From: Saccharum officinarum
Taxonomy: Eukaryota > Streptophyta > Magnoliopsida > Poales > Poaceae
Assembly: GCA_020631735.1 (NCBI GenBank)
Contig: CM036159.1
Coordinates: forward strand, 97,270,701 to 97,334,700
Direction: 5' to 3'
DNA: 64,000 nt
A program made the translations under genes and the position numbers. The notes under the pieces were generated by a model that did no database searches, was not told the DNA's origin, and was given only the letters and a program-made list of their open reading frames with translations. Shown piece after piece: positions 21,381 to 33,796 of this stretch; the stretch's first letter is position 1; the number at the start of each line of letters is the position of its first letter.

Positions 21381-24300
21381 TAATTGATGACAACTCTACA
21401 AAGATATGGAAATTATGCTTTTTCAAGCTAGCACTTCACACAAGTGTAAATTGCTAACTTGTTTTGGATTTAATGTTACTTATCCAACTTTTAAGCTCTA
21501 TGTCAAGATTTGGATAAGCACCATAAAATCCGACTTGGTAGTGATAACTCCCCCTACATATGTGCTCAAATGGTTTGGTTTCAAGCTTGCACATATGCAT
21601 AAATATGAAATTTGTGGGAGGGTTAGCACTACTAAGTGATGCTAAGGTGTATAGAATAAACCTTTGTAGCTCAATACCAATTAGTAGCTTGATACCATTT
21701 GAAAATCACAAGTTTGCCATCATCCTTAGCATCATGAGTAGCTAGACATCAAAAACACTAGAAACCCCGTGAGATCAACATTATAAGCAAGGTTCTAGTT
21801 TTTGCATGATAATCATAAGTCTAGCTAACATCCTATGCATGCTAGTTATCAAATCATCATTCAAGTTCTATAACTAGCATACACCACACAAGCATGCATA
21901 TTGAATTTAAGAACTTTATGCAATGCAAGCAAGCACATGAATTATGCACATATCAAATGTAATCAATCAAAGTTCATGAGCTTGCTCCCCCTACTTGTGT
22001 GCTTTCTTTGTCCAAGAATGTTTGATCCCCTTACATTCTTCAATGTTACTCCCTCTTTGTCCATGTCCATGTCCAATCTTTCCAATCTCTCCCCAAAGCT
22101 CAAAAAGCTTTCATATCTTTGTCCAACTTCTCCCCTTTGTCATCAATTTCCATAAAAGGTGTTCTTCTCAATTGATACAAAGGCTTGTATTGGGGTAGAT
22201 GGTTGAGACTTGAATATTGCATTTTTGATGGACATTACCACATATGTTGGAATGACAAACTTTATGGTTGCTCTTGAGATTCCACATAGGATCTTTGACC
22301 TTGATACCAATCGGTGGGGCTCCTCCCCCTATGTCATAGCATGTGTCATTCACTTGAGATACCACTTGAAGATGAGGGTAGCATTTCTTGATTTGATCAC
22401 TTAAGGTTGAGGATCACTTGTGAAACCATCGTCTTGCATGAATGATACCACGTGAAGATACCATGAGTAGAAATGTGATACCATTTGAAAGAATTTTCTA
22501 GTATGGATTCACTTTGAAGGATTTGGCAATAATATTCACTTCTTGAACATTTTCTATCTTCATGAGTACCACTTGTAAGATATCACTTGTAGATCATGAT
22601 CTAGACACCACTTGTAATACCACTTGGAAGATCAATTTGAGTCTAGATACCACTTGAAACAAACTAGATATCCATTTTCATTGTTGTCTTGTGCTTGTAC
22701 TCTTATCATTGTCATGAGCTTCTTGTATGACTTGAACTATGTTGATTTGCCTAAGATTCCAAGTCGGTTTGATCCAATGACAAGCTTCTTCACACCTCAT
22801 GCTAAGGGTTATCTTGCCAATGTTGTACTTGTCACTTGTTAGCAATCCAAACTAGATCAAGTACTTGGGTTTACTAGCTCATGAACAAATTCATACTTAT
22901 ACCACTAGGTCAATTAATCATTCAAGCAATAGTGGTAGGCTATGAATTAAAACTTTTCATTTGTTATGCATGATCCTAATAAGCATGTACTATATGCACT
23001 AACCGCATACTAGTAAGGGATGAAATGATCATGCACATTACAATGATACCTTTGCTATATTGGAGTAGAGGATAGTCACATAGATTCTAATTCATTACTC
23101 CAATAGCAATGTGAAGTCCAATTTATAAGCTTGGTGAAGACCAATCATCATAGATAAATCCATTCTTCACCCATATGAAATGAAAACCACTTATGATCAA
23201 GTGCACTATCTCTTGAGTTGTGGTTGGCTTGCTTCATCTTTTTGATCAATGCTTGCATGAGAGAACTACTTAGAATACCACTTGAAATATATGACTAGCT
23301 CTCTTTTGGGTGTTGCTTGCTTTTCTTGATCAATCCTTTTGATTGCTTCAACTAAGCATCACAAGTTCCTCGGATCACCACTTCCATGTTAGCCTTCCAA
23401 GTCCCAAACTTGGTTTCACCTACACACGGCGGCAAGCCCCTCACTAGGGAGAAGTGACCTTTCTCCAAAGAACCACTCTTGATACTCACTTGAAATGATA
23501 TAGTTTGATTGATCCAAATGATGAACTCAATCTTGATGAATAATCCTTGAATCTATATTTGAGTCCAACTCTTTCTACTTGTTTAAGTCCTTTTCTTTCT
23601 ACCAAATGATCTCTAATCATCACTAGAACTTAAACTTCATCTTCATTTTAAGTTTGATCTTGATCTTCAAATTGAGTACCAAATAAGTATATTCCACAAT
23701 CAAATGTTCTTATACTCATTGCTCTTCATGCTTCTAGATCAATCCAAAACCAAACTTAGGTACCTCAACCACTTGTAAACATGTTTCCAACTTGAGGACC
23801 TTTCAATTAAAGTGACTCTAGATTAATCCAATGATTGTCACTTTTCTGGCAGATTCTGTACCCTTCAAAGAATAATTCATATCTCCCAATGTACAGATCC
23901 AAATGCCATAAAATTTGGTGGAGATGTGATTCACTAAGTCATATAGCAACTGTAAAAATTTGAGATTCATTTGACATCTAGATTGCTACCAGATTTCAAA
24001 TCTTCCACCACTGCTACATGCTGAAAACTGCTGCACTATAGCTGACAAGATGCACTCCAAAACCGAAGCATCTCTTATCCAATTCTCATGAAATTTCTAC
24101 AGCATCTTCTTTCATAAGTGTAGAGCATGTATACCAAATTTCAAGCCAATCCAAATAGATTTGATCACTCAAACATGGCTAAGATCACTGCTAGCTCAGA
24201 TTTTTAATGTAGGACAGATTTCAATACATGAGCAATACTTCATCAAATATGAATCAAACTTGAAACTAACTTGTTTGAATACTTTCACAAGACATATATC

Positions 24301-24744
24301 CATCCAATCCATTTACTAAATGTCATCTCATGAAATTATCCAACACAAACCAATCCAAACTTGATTACTAAGCTTTTAATCTATTCAATCATCTCATAGC
24401 AAGCAACATTGCATATATATCCAATTCAATCAACTCATATGCACCCAAGTGAAATGATCAATAAGAGATATACCTTGGTTAGCTCATGATCATCCAATAG
24501 CAAGCTTTTAACTTGAATATTTGCAAGCCATCAAATATATCCAATAAATCACCACAATCTTTAATATTGCACTTGTATGTTGTAGCACTTGGACTTCACT
24601 TATTTTGACTTGGCATTGGGATTGGATATGCATTGAGCTTCATAACTTGACTCAATATATGATGAACAAAATGAAACCAATTGAATCAAGCCTCCAATGC
24701 CATGGTACCTACACACATTCATCCACTTTTTGATGGTACCCAAA
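21381..24744 (-). other. Non-coding internal region in place of pol
   Basis: 3.4 kb without any retrotransposon enzyme motif and with only short frames. It is AT-rich. Between about 22350 and 23500 the words ATACCACTTGAA and close variants occur at least eight times, usually joined to AGAT. Nothing else recognised. Confidence 0.6.
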
Positions 24745-26569
24745 CAAGTTTGGGTCCTCTCAAGTTAGGAGCAACATACTTAGGCAAAGCCTTAGTATGG
24801 ATAGCGGGATGTTTTGCAATTCAACCAATAGAGGTACCATTGCCATCCTTTCTAAGCATATTAGTATCATCAATTGAAACGGCTTAGAATTTTTACCTAG
24901 GGGACATGAATGAGCCATGTGTCCCCTTTCCCGGCATGAGTAGCAACTTCTCTTAGATTGAGCCTTTTCTTCCTTGCTCATATGTTGCTTCTCATTGCCT
25001 TGCCTCTCACGAGTTGCTTGAGCCTTCTTCTCAAGCTTGGTAGGACACCCCGAGGCAAAGTGTCCCATATCTCCACATTTGAAGCACTTGATGTGAGCAT
25101 GTATTTTCTTCTCATTTGATTCTTGCTCATCATCTTGACATCTTGAATTTGCATTGGATGTCTTGCTCTTCCACCCCTTCTTGTTTTCTTCTTCTTTATC
25201 ATCAAGTCACTAACATCTTCATGATTGATCTTGACTTTAGCTTGGGGCTTTGCTTTTGGCTCAACTTGAGACTTCTTGGTAGGGCAACACTTGGCAATAT
25301 GTCCCACTTCATGGCATTGGTAGCACATGAGTTGGGATAGCTTCTTTGCATCTTGCTTCTTCATAATCTTGCCCTTGCTCTTGTTGTAGCCAATACCACT
25401 CTTATCACCATATCTTCTTTGATTGGTCATGATATGCTCAATGGCGATTTTAGAGTTGTAGCACCTCTCCAACTTGTTGCTCAAATTCTTCACTTCACTT
25501 TTGAGCTCATTGTTCTCCTTCAAAAGGTTAGTCTCACAAGACATAGAAGTAGAACAAGCATCTAATTGTGAAGAACATGGCATATATAATAAATCATCAC
25601 AAGAGGTGGATACATGCTTCTTGCCTACATCACAAGGGTTAGTAATATGTGATTGATCATTTGACCCAAATGATGAGCTCTCACTAGATTTGGTTTCTTC
25701 ATTAGAAAGCTTCTTAGTGAGTAAAGCATGTTCTTGTACCAAATTATCATGAGCAACACTAAGTTCCTCATGAGCCAATTTTAGCTCCTCATGTGAACAA
25801 GTAGTAACATAAAGTAGATGCTTTTGTTGTTCACATGTGGTTTTTAGAAAAGAGTTTTCATTTTCCAATTTACTTGCTTTTTCCATTTCTCTTTTTAAGG
25901 CTCTTGAGAGTTTATAAAGAAGCTCAAAATTTGGATCATCACAATAACAACAAAACCACCAACATGTATCTTAGTGTTACCATGTGATGATATTGATGAG
26001 CTTGTTGAAGCATCACTCTCATAGCCATCATCTTCACCATCAAGTGTGCATGAAGTAGAATCATTGCTTGCATCACTTGTGGCATTATCATCATTCTTGT
26101 CAAGTGATCTTGTGGCATGATCATCATCATCATCACTTGACATTGAGGTGGAGCAATCCTCCACAACCACCTCGTTGTGGTCATGCTCAACATCCTCATG
26201 TACCTCCATCACTATGTGATCATCCTTCTTGAATTTTCCATCATCCCAAATTGAGGAGCCACAATAGTGATGCTTGAGCGCCGTCCACATGCTATGTGCA
26301 CTTGAGAGACCCCTCACCTTGTCAAAAATCTCATCATTCAAAGCTTTGATTAGATAAAACTTAGCTTGTGCATCAAGTGTTCGGCAATCCTTTTGAGCTT
26401 GGGTACGGTTACCACACCCATCCAAGTCATGAGAAAAGCCAACAACTATGATCCACCAAAACTTAGGGCCAAGAGCACGAAAATGATCAAGCATGTGATT
26501 TTTCCACCGTGCATAGTGAGTGCCATCAAAAATGTGTTCCACACAATCATCTAGCCCATAAGCCGCCAT
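24745..26569 (-). pseudogene. gag: Gag of the nested Copia-type element, three zinc knuckles, frameshifted
   Basis: Reading starts at ATG 26569, about 37 bases after the PBS. Segment 1 (26569-25895) is a Copia-type gag N-terminus (FDGTHYARWKNHML, MWTALKHHYCG) ending in a Ser/Asp-rich stretch. Segment 2 (25886-24978, another frame) has a Leu/Glu-rich coiled coil, then the CCHC knuckle CYQCHEVGHIAKCC. Segment 3 (25068 downwards) has CFKCGDMGHFASGC and CYSCRERGHMAHSC. The C-terminal end, GPKLVWVP near 24745-24760, resembles the end of the Copia gag at 51491-53962. Two or more frameshifts, near 25930-25980 and 25070-25200, break the frame. Three knuckles is unusual; one is common. Gag packages the RNA, so it may be kept for cis-packaging. 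Confidence 0.8.
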
Positions 26570-26605
26570 CCTCTCGGGTCGGTGAAGACCACAAATGAGA
26601 GACCC

Positions 26606-26618
26606 GGCTCTGATACCA
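26606..26618 (-). other. Primer-binding site of the gag-only element
   Basis: TGGTATCAGAGCC on the minus strand, two bases from the right LTR. Matches the initiator-Met type. Confidence 0.95.
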
Positions 26619-26620
26619 AT

Positions 26621-29087
26621 TGAAGGGTCGAGATGGCGGACTAGAGGGGGGTGAATAGTCCTTTCTAAAACTTAAACGCGTTGGCTAACCAAAACAAATG
26701 CGGAATTAAACTTATCGGTCTAGCCAAGACTACACCCCTCTATCTAAGTTCTCTAGCACCTTGCAAAGATCCTAATTAAGCAACTAAGGTGCTAAGCTTA
26801 CCAAGAGCTCACCTACTCAATTCTAGAGCAAGGTCACACAAACCTATGCACTAGTACTTTGCAACCGAGGGAGCTCCTACACAACTAGTGAAGCAAAAGC
26901 ACAAAGCTCCTAAGCTCACTAGCAAAGCTCAATAACAAGGCAACTAATGCCAAATTAGAGAGCGCAAGTCACTTAGCTACACAAACTAAGCAATGTGACT
27001 AACAAGGTTACACAAACCAAATTAGTCACGCAAGGGGAAGCTTCTAGCTACACAAGCAAGAAGACAACTAGCAAGCTACACAAGCAAACTAGTTAAGAGA
27101 GCAACTACACAAGCACAAGTATATATGAAAGTAAATACAAGCTTGTGTTGCACGAAAGCAAACCACCGAGAAGAGTAGACAATGTTGACACGGTGATTTT
27201 CTCCCGAGGTTCACTTGGTTGCCACCAAGCTACGTCCCCGTTGTGTCGACCAACACTTCGTGGTTCGGCGGCTAATCGGTCACACACCGAGCCTCTCAAA
27301 AGGCACCGCAAGAACCCACCATAAAGTGTGGTAGCTCAATGACACGCTCAACTAGAGTTGCTCTTCGCGATCCCCGCGGGGTGAGCACAATCCCCCTCAC
27401 AAAGCTTCTCCGGAGCCTCGCACAATCTTCTTGCGAGCTTCGACGGAGCCACAAGCCACCAAGCCGTCTAGGAGGTGGCAACCTCCAAGAGTAACAAGCA
27501 CCACCGGCTTGCAACACGATCACCTAGTGCCACACGATGCAATCTCTCAAAGCAACGCACTAGAATCGCTCTCTCACTCGATCCGATGAACACTATCAAG
27601 CATGAGTGAGTTAGAGGGCTCCCAAGCACTACCACACAAGTCACAAAGACTATAGTGTGCTCAGCTACCGGCCACAGCCGGCCAAGGCATCTATTTATAA
27701 CCCCACGGTCAAATAGAGCCGTTACCCCTTCACTGGGCAAATTTCGGGACGACCGGACGCGCCGGTCGTAACTGACCGGACGCGCTCAACCGCGTCCGGT
27801 CGCCCTGCGACGTCCACGTGTCCCTCAAATTTCAAATGCGACCGTTAGATCCTCCAACGGTCACTGACCCCAACGGTCAAAACAATGACCGGACGCGCCC
27901 CAGGCAACGACCGGACGCGCCGTCAAACGACCGGACGCGCCGCTGAACGACCGGACGCGCCGATCGCACTGACCCACGCGCCGCGACGCAACGACCGGAC
28001 GCGCTCCTTGCGATGACCGGACGCGACAGTGCCCGCGTCCGGTTAGAGTCCAGTAAGCTCCTTCAACGATCGGACGCGTCCGATCATGTGTGACCGGACG
28101 CGCCGCGCGTCCGATCGTCCTTGCGAACCGCAGTTCCTTCTGGGCGCATGACCGGACGCGCCGGTCCCGCGAGTGACCGGACGCGCCGGTTGCAAACCCT
28201 AGCACCCGCGCCTGACAGCTGACCGGACGCGTCCGGTCATACCATGACCGCGTCCGGTGCAGCGTCCGGTCACCTCTGTGACCTCCGTTCGCCTCCGTTT
28301 CTTTTCCGACTTCCGGCGTAGTGGAAAATAGGCATTTCAACTCCTCGAAAACGCCTGAATCCCGCGCTCGCAAGCTCGGCGGGAGGGAGAGAGGAACCCA
28401 AACCCTCTCTACCGCTCAAACTCCACCGCCTTCGCAAATGTGCCAACACCAACAAGTGATCACCACCTTGTGCACGTGTGTTAGCATTTTCATAATCATT
28501 TTATCGAAGGAGTTAACCACTCAACTTGCCTCGCCACTCGATCCTAACACGTATGCAAAGTTAGATCGCTCAAGTGGCACTAGATGACCGATATGCAAAC
28601 AAGTTTGCCCCTCTTGATAGTACGGCCATCTATCCTAAATCCGGTCATCAACTTCTCTACACACCTATGACCGGTGAAATGGAAATGCCCTAGGTTATAC
28701 CTTTGCCTTGCGCATTCCACTCCATCTCCTCCGATGTTGATGCAACACATGCACCAACCAATCACCAAATGATATGATCCACTTCATATCATCACGTGAC
28801 CGTATTGGTTCATCGATCTTGACCTCACTTGCTCTTCACCGTTGCCTCGGTCCTTCGGCGCCAAGCCATCACACAACTTGCCCTTCACCCTAGCAACCGG
28901 TCCATCAAGCCAAGCCTCATCTTGATCTTCTCCACCTTGGTCACATGACTCCATGTCATGTCTCATATGCAATGAGCTCCTTCATGACACCATCACATGT
29001 GGACTAATCTCCTGTGTATCTCACATAACCACATATTAGTCCACCTAAGTTGTCACTCAATTACCAAAACCAAACAAGGACCTTTCA
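26621..29087 (-). repeat. 5' LTR (right) of the gag-only element
   Basis: 2467 bp. TATA box TATAAATAG (minus) at 27691-27699; motif array at about 27750-28272. Ends CCTTTCA and is followed by TSD GCAAC. Confidence 0.95.
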
Positions 29088-30088
29088 GCAACGCACTGTA
29101 CCGGAGCAGTAGTGGTAGGATACGGGGGCGCGATGATAAGGCCAAAGAGCAGTCGGGCGGCCCCCGGGTACAAGTGGTTCCTGGCAAGCTCGCGACTTTA
29201 CCTGAATGGTTGACTCGGTGACCAACACCTCACTTTAGCGGTGAGTGAGGTTTATGTGAGGAATAACTTACCAGCTGGTTAATAATCGATTCGAATCGCC
29301 ATCGTTCACTGGATAGTGAACACTTGACTTGAGCTACTTCATCGTAGTAATATTGATGGAACACTTGGACAGTTATATGAATTATGACATAATGGAAGTT
29401 GTTAATGATCATTGGTTATCATTACATGATTAATTAATGTTACTTTAGTACAGGTGCAAATGTAGTTGACAGGTTATAAAGATTTAACTTGATGCAAAGC
29501 TTTTTAAAGTTTTTCTAAATGCTAAAAATGCCTTTGCAAATGAGTCATCTATCCCACCAGAAAGCCTATCATGATTCCTTGGTGTCTCTTATTTCTGGTT
29601 TATGACGGGTAAGTCTAGCTGAGTACCTTCTCGTACTCAGGGCTTTGTTCCCACTTGTTGCAGATGGACAGATGTACTACGGCTATTGTATCAACTGTCT
29701 CTATCCTGCAATGGGCGAAGCATAGGACCATGGGTAATGGTCATTCGCTACTTCTCGTCTGATGCTTTTGCTGGAGATGATCACAAGCTGGCACTTTATT
29801 CCAAAATGTTGTGTGTGTGCGTGATTTGAACTATTGCTTCCGCTACTTTTAGTCAAACCTGGTTTGTAATAACTATGTTTAAACTCCGATGTATTTTATG
29901 CCGCGAACTTTTATGTAACTTATGATGGTAACCGTTAAACTTAGTACGATCTTGCTGTTATGAGAAATGGTTTGAAATCCGTCGAGATTTCACGAACTAC
30001 CGGGTTATACGGGCTTAAGTTTGTTGAATTGTCCTTCCGTTGGATGATTTTCCTACTTAATTTCGTATAATTAGGCGGTTCTGTTACA
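29088..30088 (+). repeat. 3' LTR of the Tekay-like element, second part
   Basis: Resumes GCAACGCACTGTACC after the nested element and runs to CTGTTACA, then TSD GCCAC at 30089-30093. The first five bases are the duplicated target of the nested element. Confidence 0.95.
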
Positions 30089-30093
30089 GCCAC

Positions 30094-31062
30094 GGTTTGA
30101 TTGGCTGGAACTGGGAGTTACGTCCGAACGCAATGCTGGCGCCGGATGTCCGGATGCTAATGCATTCGTATAGCTGTAGTTAATCTTTGTTTTTATATAT
30201 GGCCCATGTGGTCTTTTCTTCACCTACCATCACAGCCCGTGAATGCCCAAGAATCTTTTTCTCAAGGGCCCACGAATGCTCAAGAATAGGAAAGAAATAA
30301 AAACATATAATAATAATAATAAATCTATAGACCAAATAGAAAACTAAATATTGTATAGTTTGCTTTTATAAATTAACTTATATCAAGCACTTGTCTCTAT
30401 TATATTGATCATGCTCTTAGGATGTTGTACTCACATCTCACTACCGATTGAACATTTGCTCCTTGCGTAAGAGCTAGAGCGTGTTGATCTGGTTTCGAAT
30501 TCCTGCAAGAATCAACAATTCAGCATTAATCTTGCTAGCAACGGTGCCTCAATAATTCGCAGGCACGTCCTTTTTTTGAGACAATTTCGTAGGCACGTCC
30601 TGTGCCTGCTGTGCTCTTAATTAGAGTGGTTCGAATGCTAATTTACCTTTCAACAAACTTCAATTTTCCCGGAACTAACTAGTCATGTGTGCTTATAACC
30701 ACAACAACAACATAGTCTTTTGTCCAAGCAAGTTGGGTAGCTAAGATGAAACCCAAAAAAGACGAGAAACAGGAAGACACATAAAGGGACATAAAGGGCA
30801 TAAGACAAAAAGAGGTCACGGTCAGACACGTTGATTGTCAATCTCAAGCGCTCCTGTCCATAGCACAATAAATACTCAAAAGAAGTTGATTATAACTAAC
30901 GTAAAACAATAAATACTTACGAACGGAGGGAGTATTATTAAATCATTAATCTTTCATGGAAAATGAAATCACAATGAATGATTGATTAACAACAACGAAG
31001 TTGATTAGACACATATCAAAACATCAACTTTATGAATAGAAAAAACCAAAATATATCTCCTA
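30094..31062. other. Intergenic DNA with repeat fragments
   Basis: No gene seen. 30690-30760 resembles an interspersed repeat common in grasses (CAAGCAAGTTGGGTAG); family not assigned. A lone Stowaway-like end (GAACGGAGGGAGTA) is at 30921-30934. Confidence 0.4.
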
Positions 31063-31290
31063 CTCCCTCTATCTCAAATGGAATATAATTATCACTTTTC
31101 GAGGAGTCAAATAATTTAGTATACCAAACTTATAAAATTACAAACATTACCGAATAATAATCATTAGACTGATTATGAAATATAACTTTATATAAATCTA
31201 ATTGAAAACATAAAACACGGTAATAATTTTTTAAAACTTAGCTAAACTTAGAAATTTGACTTATACAAAGCGTAGAATTGCATACTTTCT
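31063..31290. mobile_element. Partial Stowaway-like MITE
   Basis: Starts CTCCCTCTATCTCAAATGG after TA, with the typical AT-rich interior and 'cttttcgaggagtcaaa', which is also present in the intact MITE at 62281. The right end is degraded. Confidence 0.5.
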
Positions 31291-32090
31291 GTCCCTAAAA
31301 AACCGCAATCTTAGAGTTCAAAATTATCAAAAAAAATGCACTTGTTTAGGGTACGTGAGACCACTCATAAAAAAAGAGTTCCTTCCTGAGCCATTTCTCC
31401 ACGCGTGCATACACAGAGCACTCCAGGAACCACAGGTGACCGCCCCAACGTATAATTAAAAGAACCAGAACTTCTCGTCCACTCGTTCAAGTGTATTTCC
31501 GTAATTTCACATCTGTCCTGGTTTGCATGCTATTGGAGTCTTTTGGAACAGAGAGAGTAGACAAAAGCATGTGAGTGTAGTGAAGGCTGGCAGTCTGGCA
31601 CGCATAATGCGTGAACACTGCCATGCTACGTGGTTGGATCTACCTCCACCACATAAATGCGATAAGGGTATTGGATCTAGGGATTAAAATTTTCAGATAC
31701 TAATTAGGATGATTAAACATGAGCTAATTATAAACCTAAATGCACAAATAGAGATTAATTTATAAGACAAATTTATTAAACCTAATTATTCATCTTTAGC
31801 ACATATTTGCTGTAGCATCACATTATCAAATCATAAATTAATTGTTTAATAGATTCGTCTCGTAAATTAGTCTCTATTTATATAATTAGTTTTCAATTAG
31901 TTTTCTAAATTAGTATTCAAACATCTAATGTGATGCGGACTTAAAAATAGTCCTTACCCAACACCCCCACAGTAGTAGTATTCTTATCCATTCAGAAAAA
32001 AAAATACAATCTAGAGCAGCTTTTTCCGAGCTAAAGAAGGTGCTACTGTTTGATACAGAAGACTGCTTACAATCGGTGCCGTGAAATTCG
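31291..32090. other. Intergenic DNA with a MITE-like block
   Basis: No gene seen. About 31664-31945 resembles a grass MITE with internal TCTCGTAAATTAGTCTCTA and an end near CAAACATCTAATGTGATG. Its ends are not clear. Confidence 0.35.
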
Positions 32091-32358
32091 GGCATGTTTA
32101 GTTGACTAAATTTACCCCTAAATTTTACTATGCAAAAAGAAGATTCTTATCACATCAAAATATCGGTACATGCATAGAGTACTAAATGTAGATGAAATAA
32201 AAAACTAATTACCACAGTTTTGTTGTACTTTGCGAGACAAATTTTAAGCCAATTAATTAATATTTAGACAATTATTACCAAATAAAAATAAATACAACAG
32301 TAGAACAGTGTCACTACAGTGATTCGGAGAGCCCTAATTCCGGTAACTAAACAAGGCC
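32091..32358. mobile_element. Tourist-like MITE
   Basis: Inverted ends GGCATGTTTAGTTGAC and GTAACTAAACAAGGCC, AT-rich 268-bp interior, flanked by TCG on both sides. The TSD differs from the usual TWA, so superfamily assignment is tentative. Confidence 0.6.
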
Positions 32359-32641
32359 TCGAATGGCTACCTATTACTTGTCTGTGTCATGTTTTGCTGA
32401 AAAAGTCATGCTTGAGAGTATTATTTACTAATTATTGTAGAAAAAATACTATTTCAATTAAAAATAAACTGAAAACTACGGATTATAACACAAACGAACG
32501 AGGATATATCCGTGTTAGATTTCACTACGGAACGGAAGTCTTTGTACTCTTGTTCTGGTTTCGCACTAGCTCATACCCGTGGCTCTGCAACCATGAACAT
32601 ATAGCTGGCAGCCTATCATGCACACCGTGTGGCCGATTCTA

Positions 32642-32782
32642 AGGTGTTTAGATGAAAAAATTTGGAATTTTGATATTGTAGCACTTTCGTTTGTATTTGG
32701 TAATTAGTGTCTAATCATAGACTAATTAGGCTCAAAAAATTCGTCTCGTAATTTACAACCAAACTATGTAATTAGTTATTTT
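32642..32782. mobile_element. Tourist-like MITE fragment cut by a gap
   Basis: Begins AGGTGTTTAGATG and contains the block AAAATTCGTCTCGTAATTTA shared in similar form with the MITEs at 63574 and 63834. Runs into the gap. Confidence 0.5.
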
Positions 32783-32882
32783 NNNNNNNNNNNNNNNNNN
32801 NNNNNNNNNNNNNNNNNNNNNNNNNNNNNNNNNNNNNNNNNNNNNNNNNNNNNNNNNNNNNNNNNNNNNNNNNNNNNNNNNN
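32783..32882. other. Assembly gap (100 N)
   Basis: Exactly 100 N; true size unknown. The missing 3' exons of the PAT17-like gene could lie in it. Confidence 1.
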
Positions 32883-33796
32883 GTACACATACAAATTTTA
32901 TTAATATTTTGCCCAAAAAATTTACTTAATATTTCAGGTCAGTGAATAATCTTGATGATTAATTAGGTTGCTACTTACAGCATGAAACAATTGTGCCTTA
33001 AACAAAAAGGCTCTAGTGTTTGCCAAAGTTGAATAATCAAGTAGGATTATTTGAGAAAAAAATAATCAAGTAGGATCAGTGTAAGGAATTGTGGTGGTGG
33101 AATCGTTTCACAGAAATGTGTGCTTTTGTGGTCGTTTCTGAGCAGTTTTTTTTGCTAGACAGTGCCAGTGGCAAATTCAAAACTGGTTGTTGTTTGTAAT
33201 TTCATTACGCTTTCGTAATGAAATTCGGGCTCACCCACTATGGCAAAAAGAAGAACAACCAAGTAGCTGGGCAGATCTTCCATATTGATTTGGTAATATA
33301 AAGGTAAGATGAACTATAAGTTACAACCAAATCCATAAACTACAGCGCAAATGGATCATAAGCTAGTTAATACTGCATCTAAACAACTGCACTTTGCACA
33401 ACACATGGAACTATGCTGTGAAGTCTAGAAGGCAAGCTTTTCATATATAAGAAAAAGAGAAAAGGAGCTAACGATCCATCTTCTTGTAAGAAAGCTAATC
33501 TTGAAGCTCGGTAGGATAAACATATCATTTCAAGATGCATACTTCGTTTACCAGTTGATTTATGCCTATAATTAGTATTTGTAGTTGGGCTAAAATTTAG
33601 CCACTCAGAAAAATGATAATTCAGGAGATCATGTTGACTCTTGGGACTTTATATTAGGCTATAAAAAAGAAAGACAGATGATAAACATAGAAAACAGAAA
33701 AGAATCATCAGAGAGAAGTGCATGGGCCTTAAGATTTCCATCTAGGCCAGACAAAGATTATAACGTAAGCTGGAAAGAAACCCAAGCAGAACTCAC
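32883..33796. other. Downstream flank of the PAT17-like gene, no exon recognised
   Basis: On the minus strand I searched by eye for the rest of a DHHC acyltransferase (third and fourth membrane helices and the C-terminal NxxTTxE region) and saw nothing convincing. AT-rich intron or intergenic sequence. Confidence 0.4.

Larger units (their letters stand above)
18890..29087 (-). mobile_element. Nested gag-only Copia-type LTR retrotransposon (non-autonomous)
   Basis: 10,198 bp with target-site duplication GCAAC at 18885-18889 and 29088-29092. LTRs 18890-21364 and 26621-29087 start TGAAGGG and end CCTTTCA as written on the + strand. The element reads on the minus strand: the PBS (TGGTATCAGAGCC) lies at 26606-26618 beside the right LTR and the PPT at 21366-21380 beside the left LTR. 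Only gag is found inside; no protease, RT, RNase H or integrase motif occurs in 21380-24744. The LTRs are nearly identical, so it is young and inserted after the Tekay-like host. It must depend on pol supplied in trans, plausibly by a SIRE/Maximus-like Copia element. Confidence 0.95.
5533..30088 (+). mobile_element. Ty3/gypsy Tekay-like LTR retrotransposon, full length with a nested insertion
   Basis: Bounded by a 5-bp target-site duplication GCCAC at 5528-5532 and 30089-30093. LTRs start TGTAACACTCC and end CTGTTACA: the 5' LTR is 5533-9387, and the 3' LTR is 16028-18889 plus 29093-30088 after removing the nested element and one copy of its TSD (3855 and 3858 bp). The internal region holds a PBS at 9390, an H3-tail-like peptide ORF, a 287-aa ORF, gag-pol (order PR-RT-RH-INT, typical of gypsy), chromodomain remnants and a PPT at 16015. 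In a 420-bp sample of the two LTRs I counted about six differences, so the insertion is fairly recent. The frameshift and stop in the integrase C-terminus and chromodomain suggest this copy is no longer autonomous. Confidence 0.95.
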
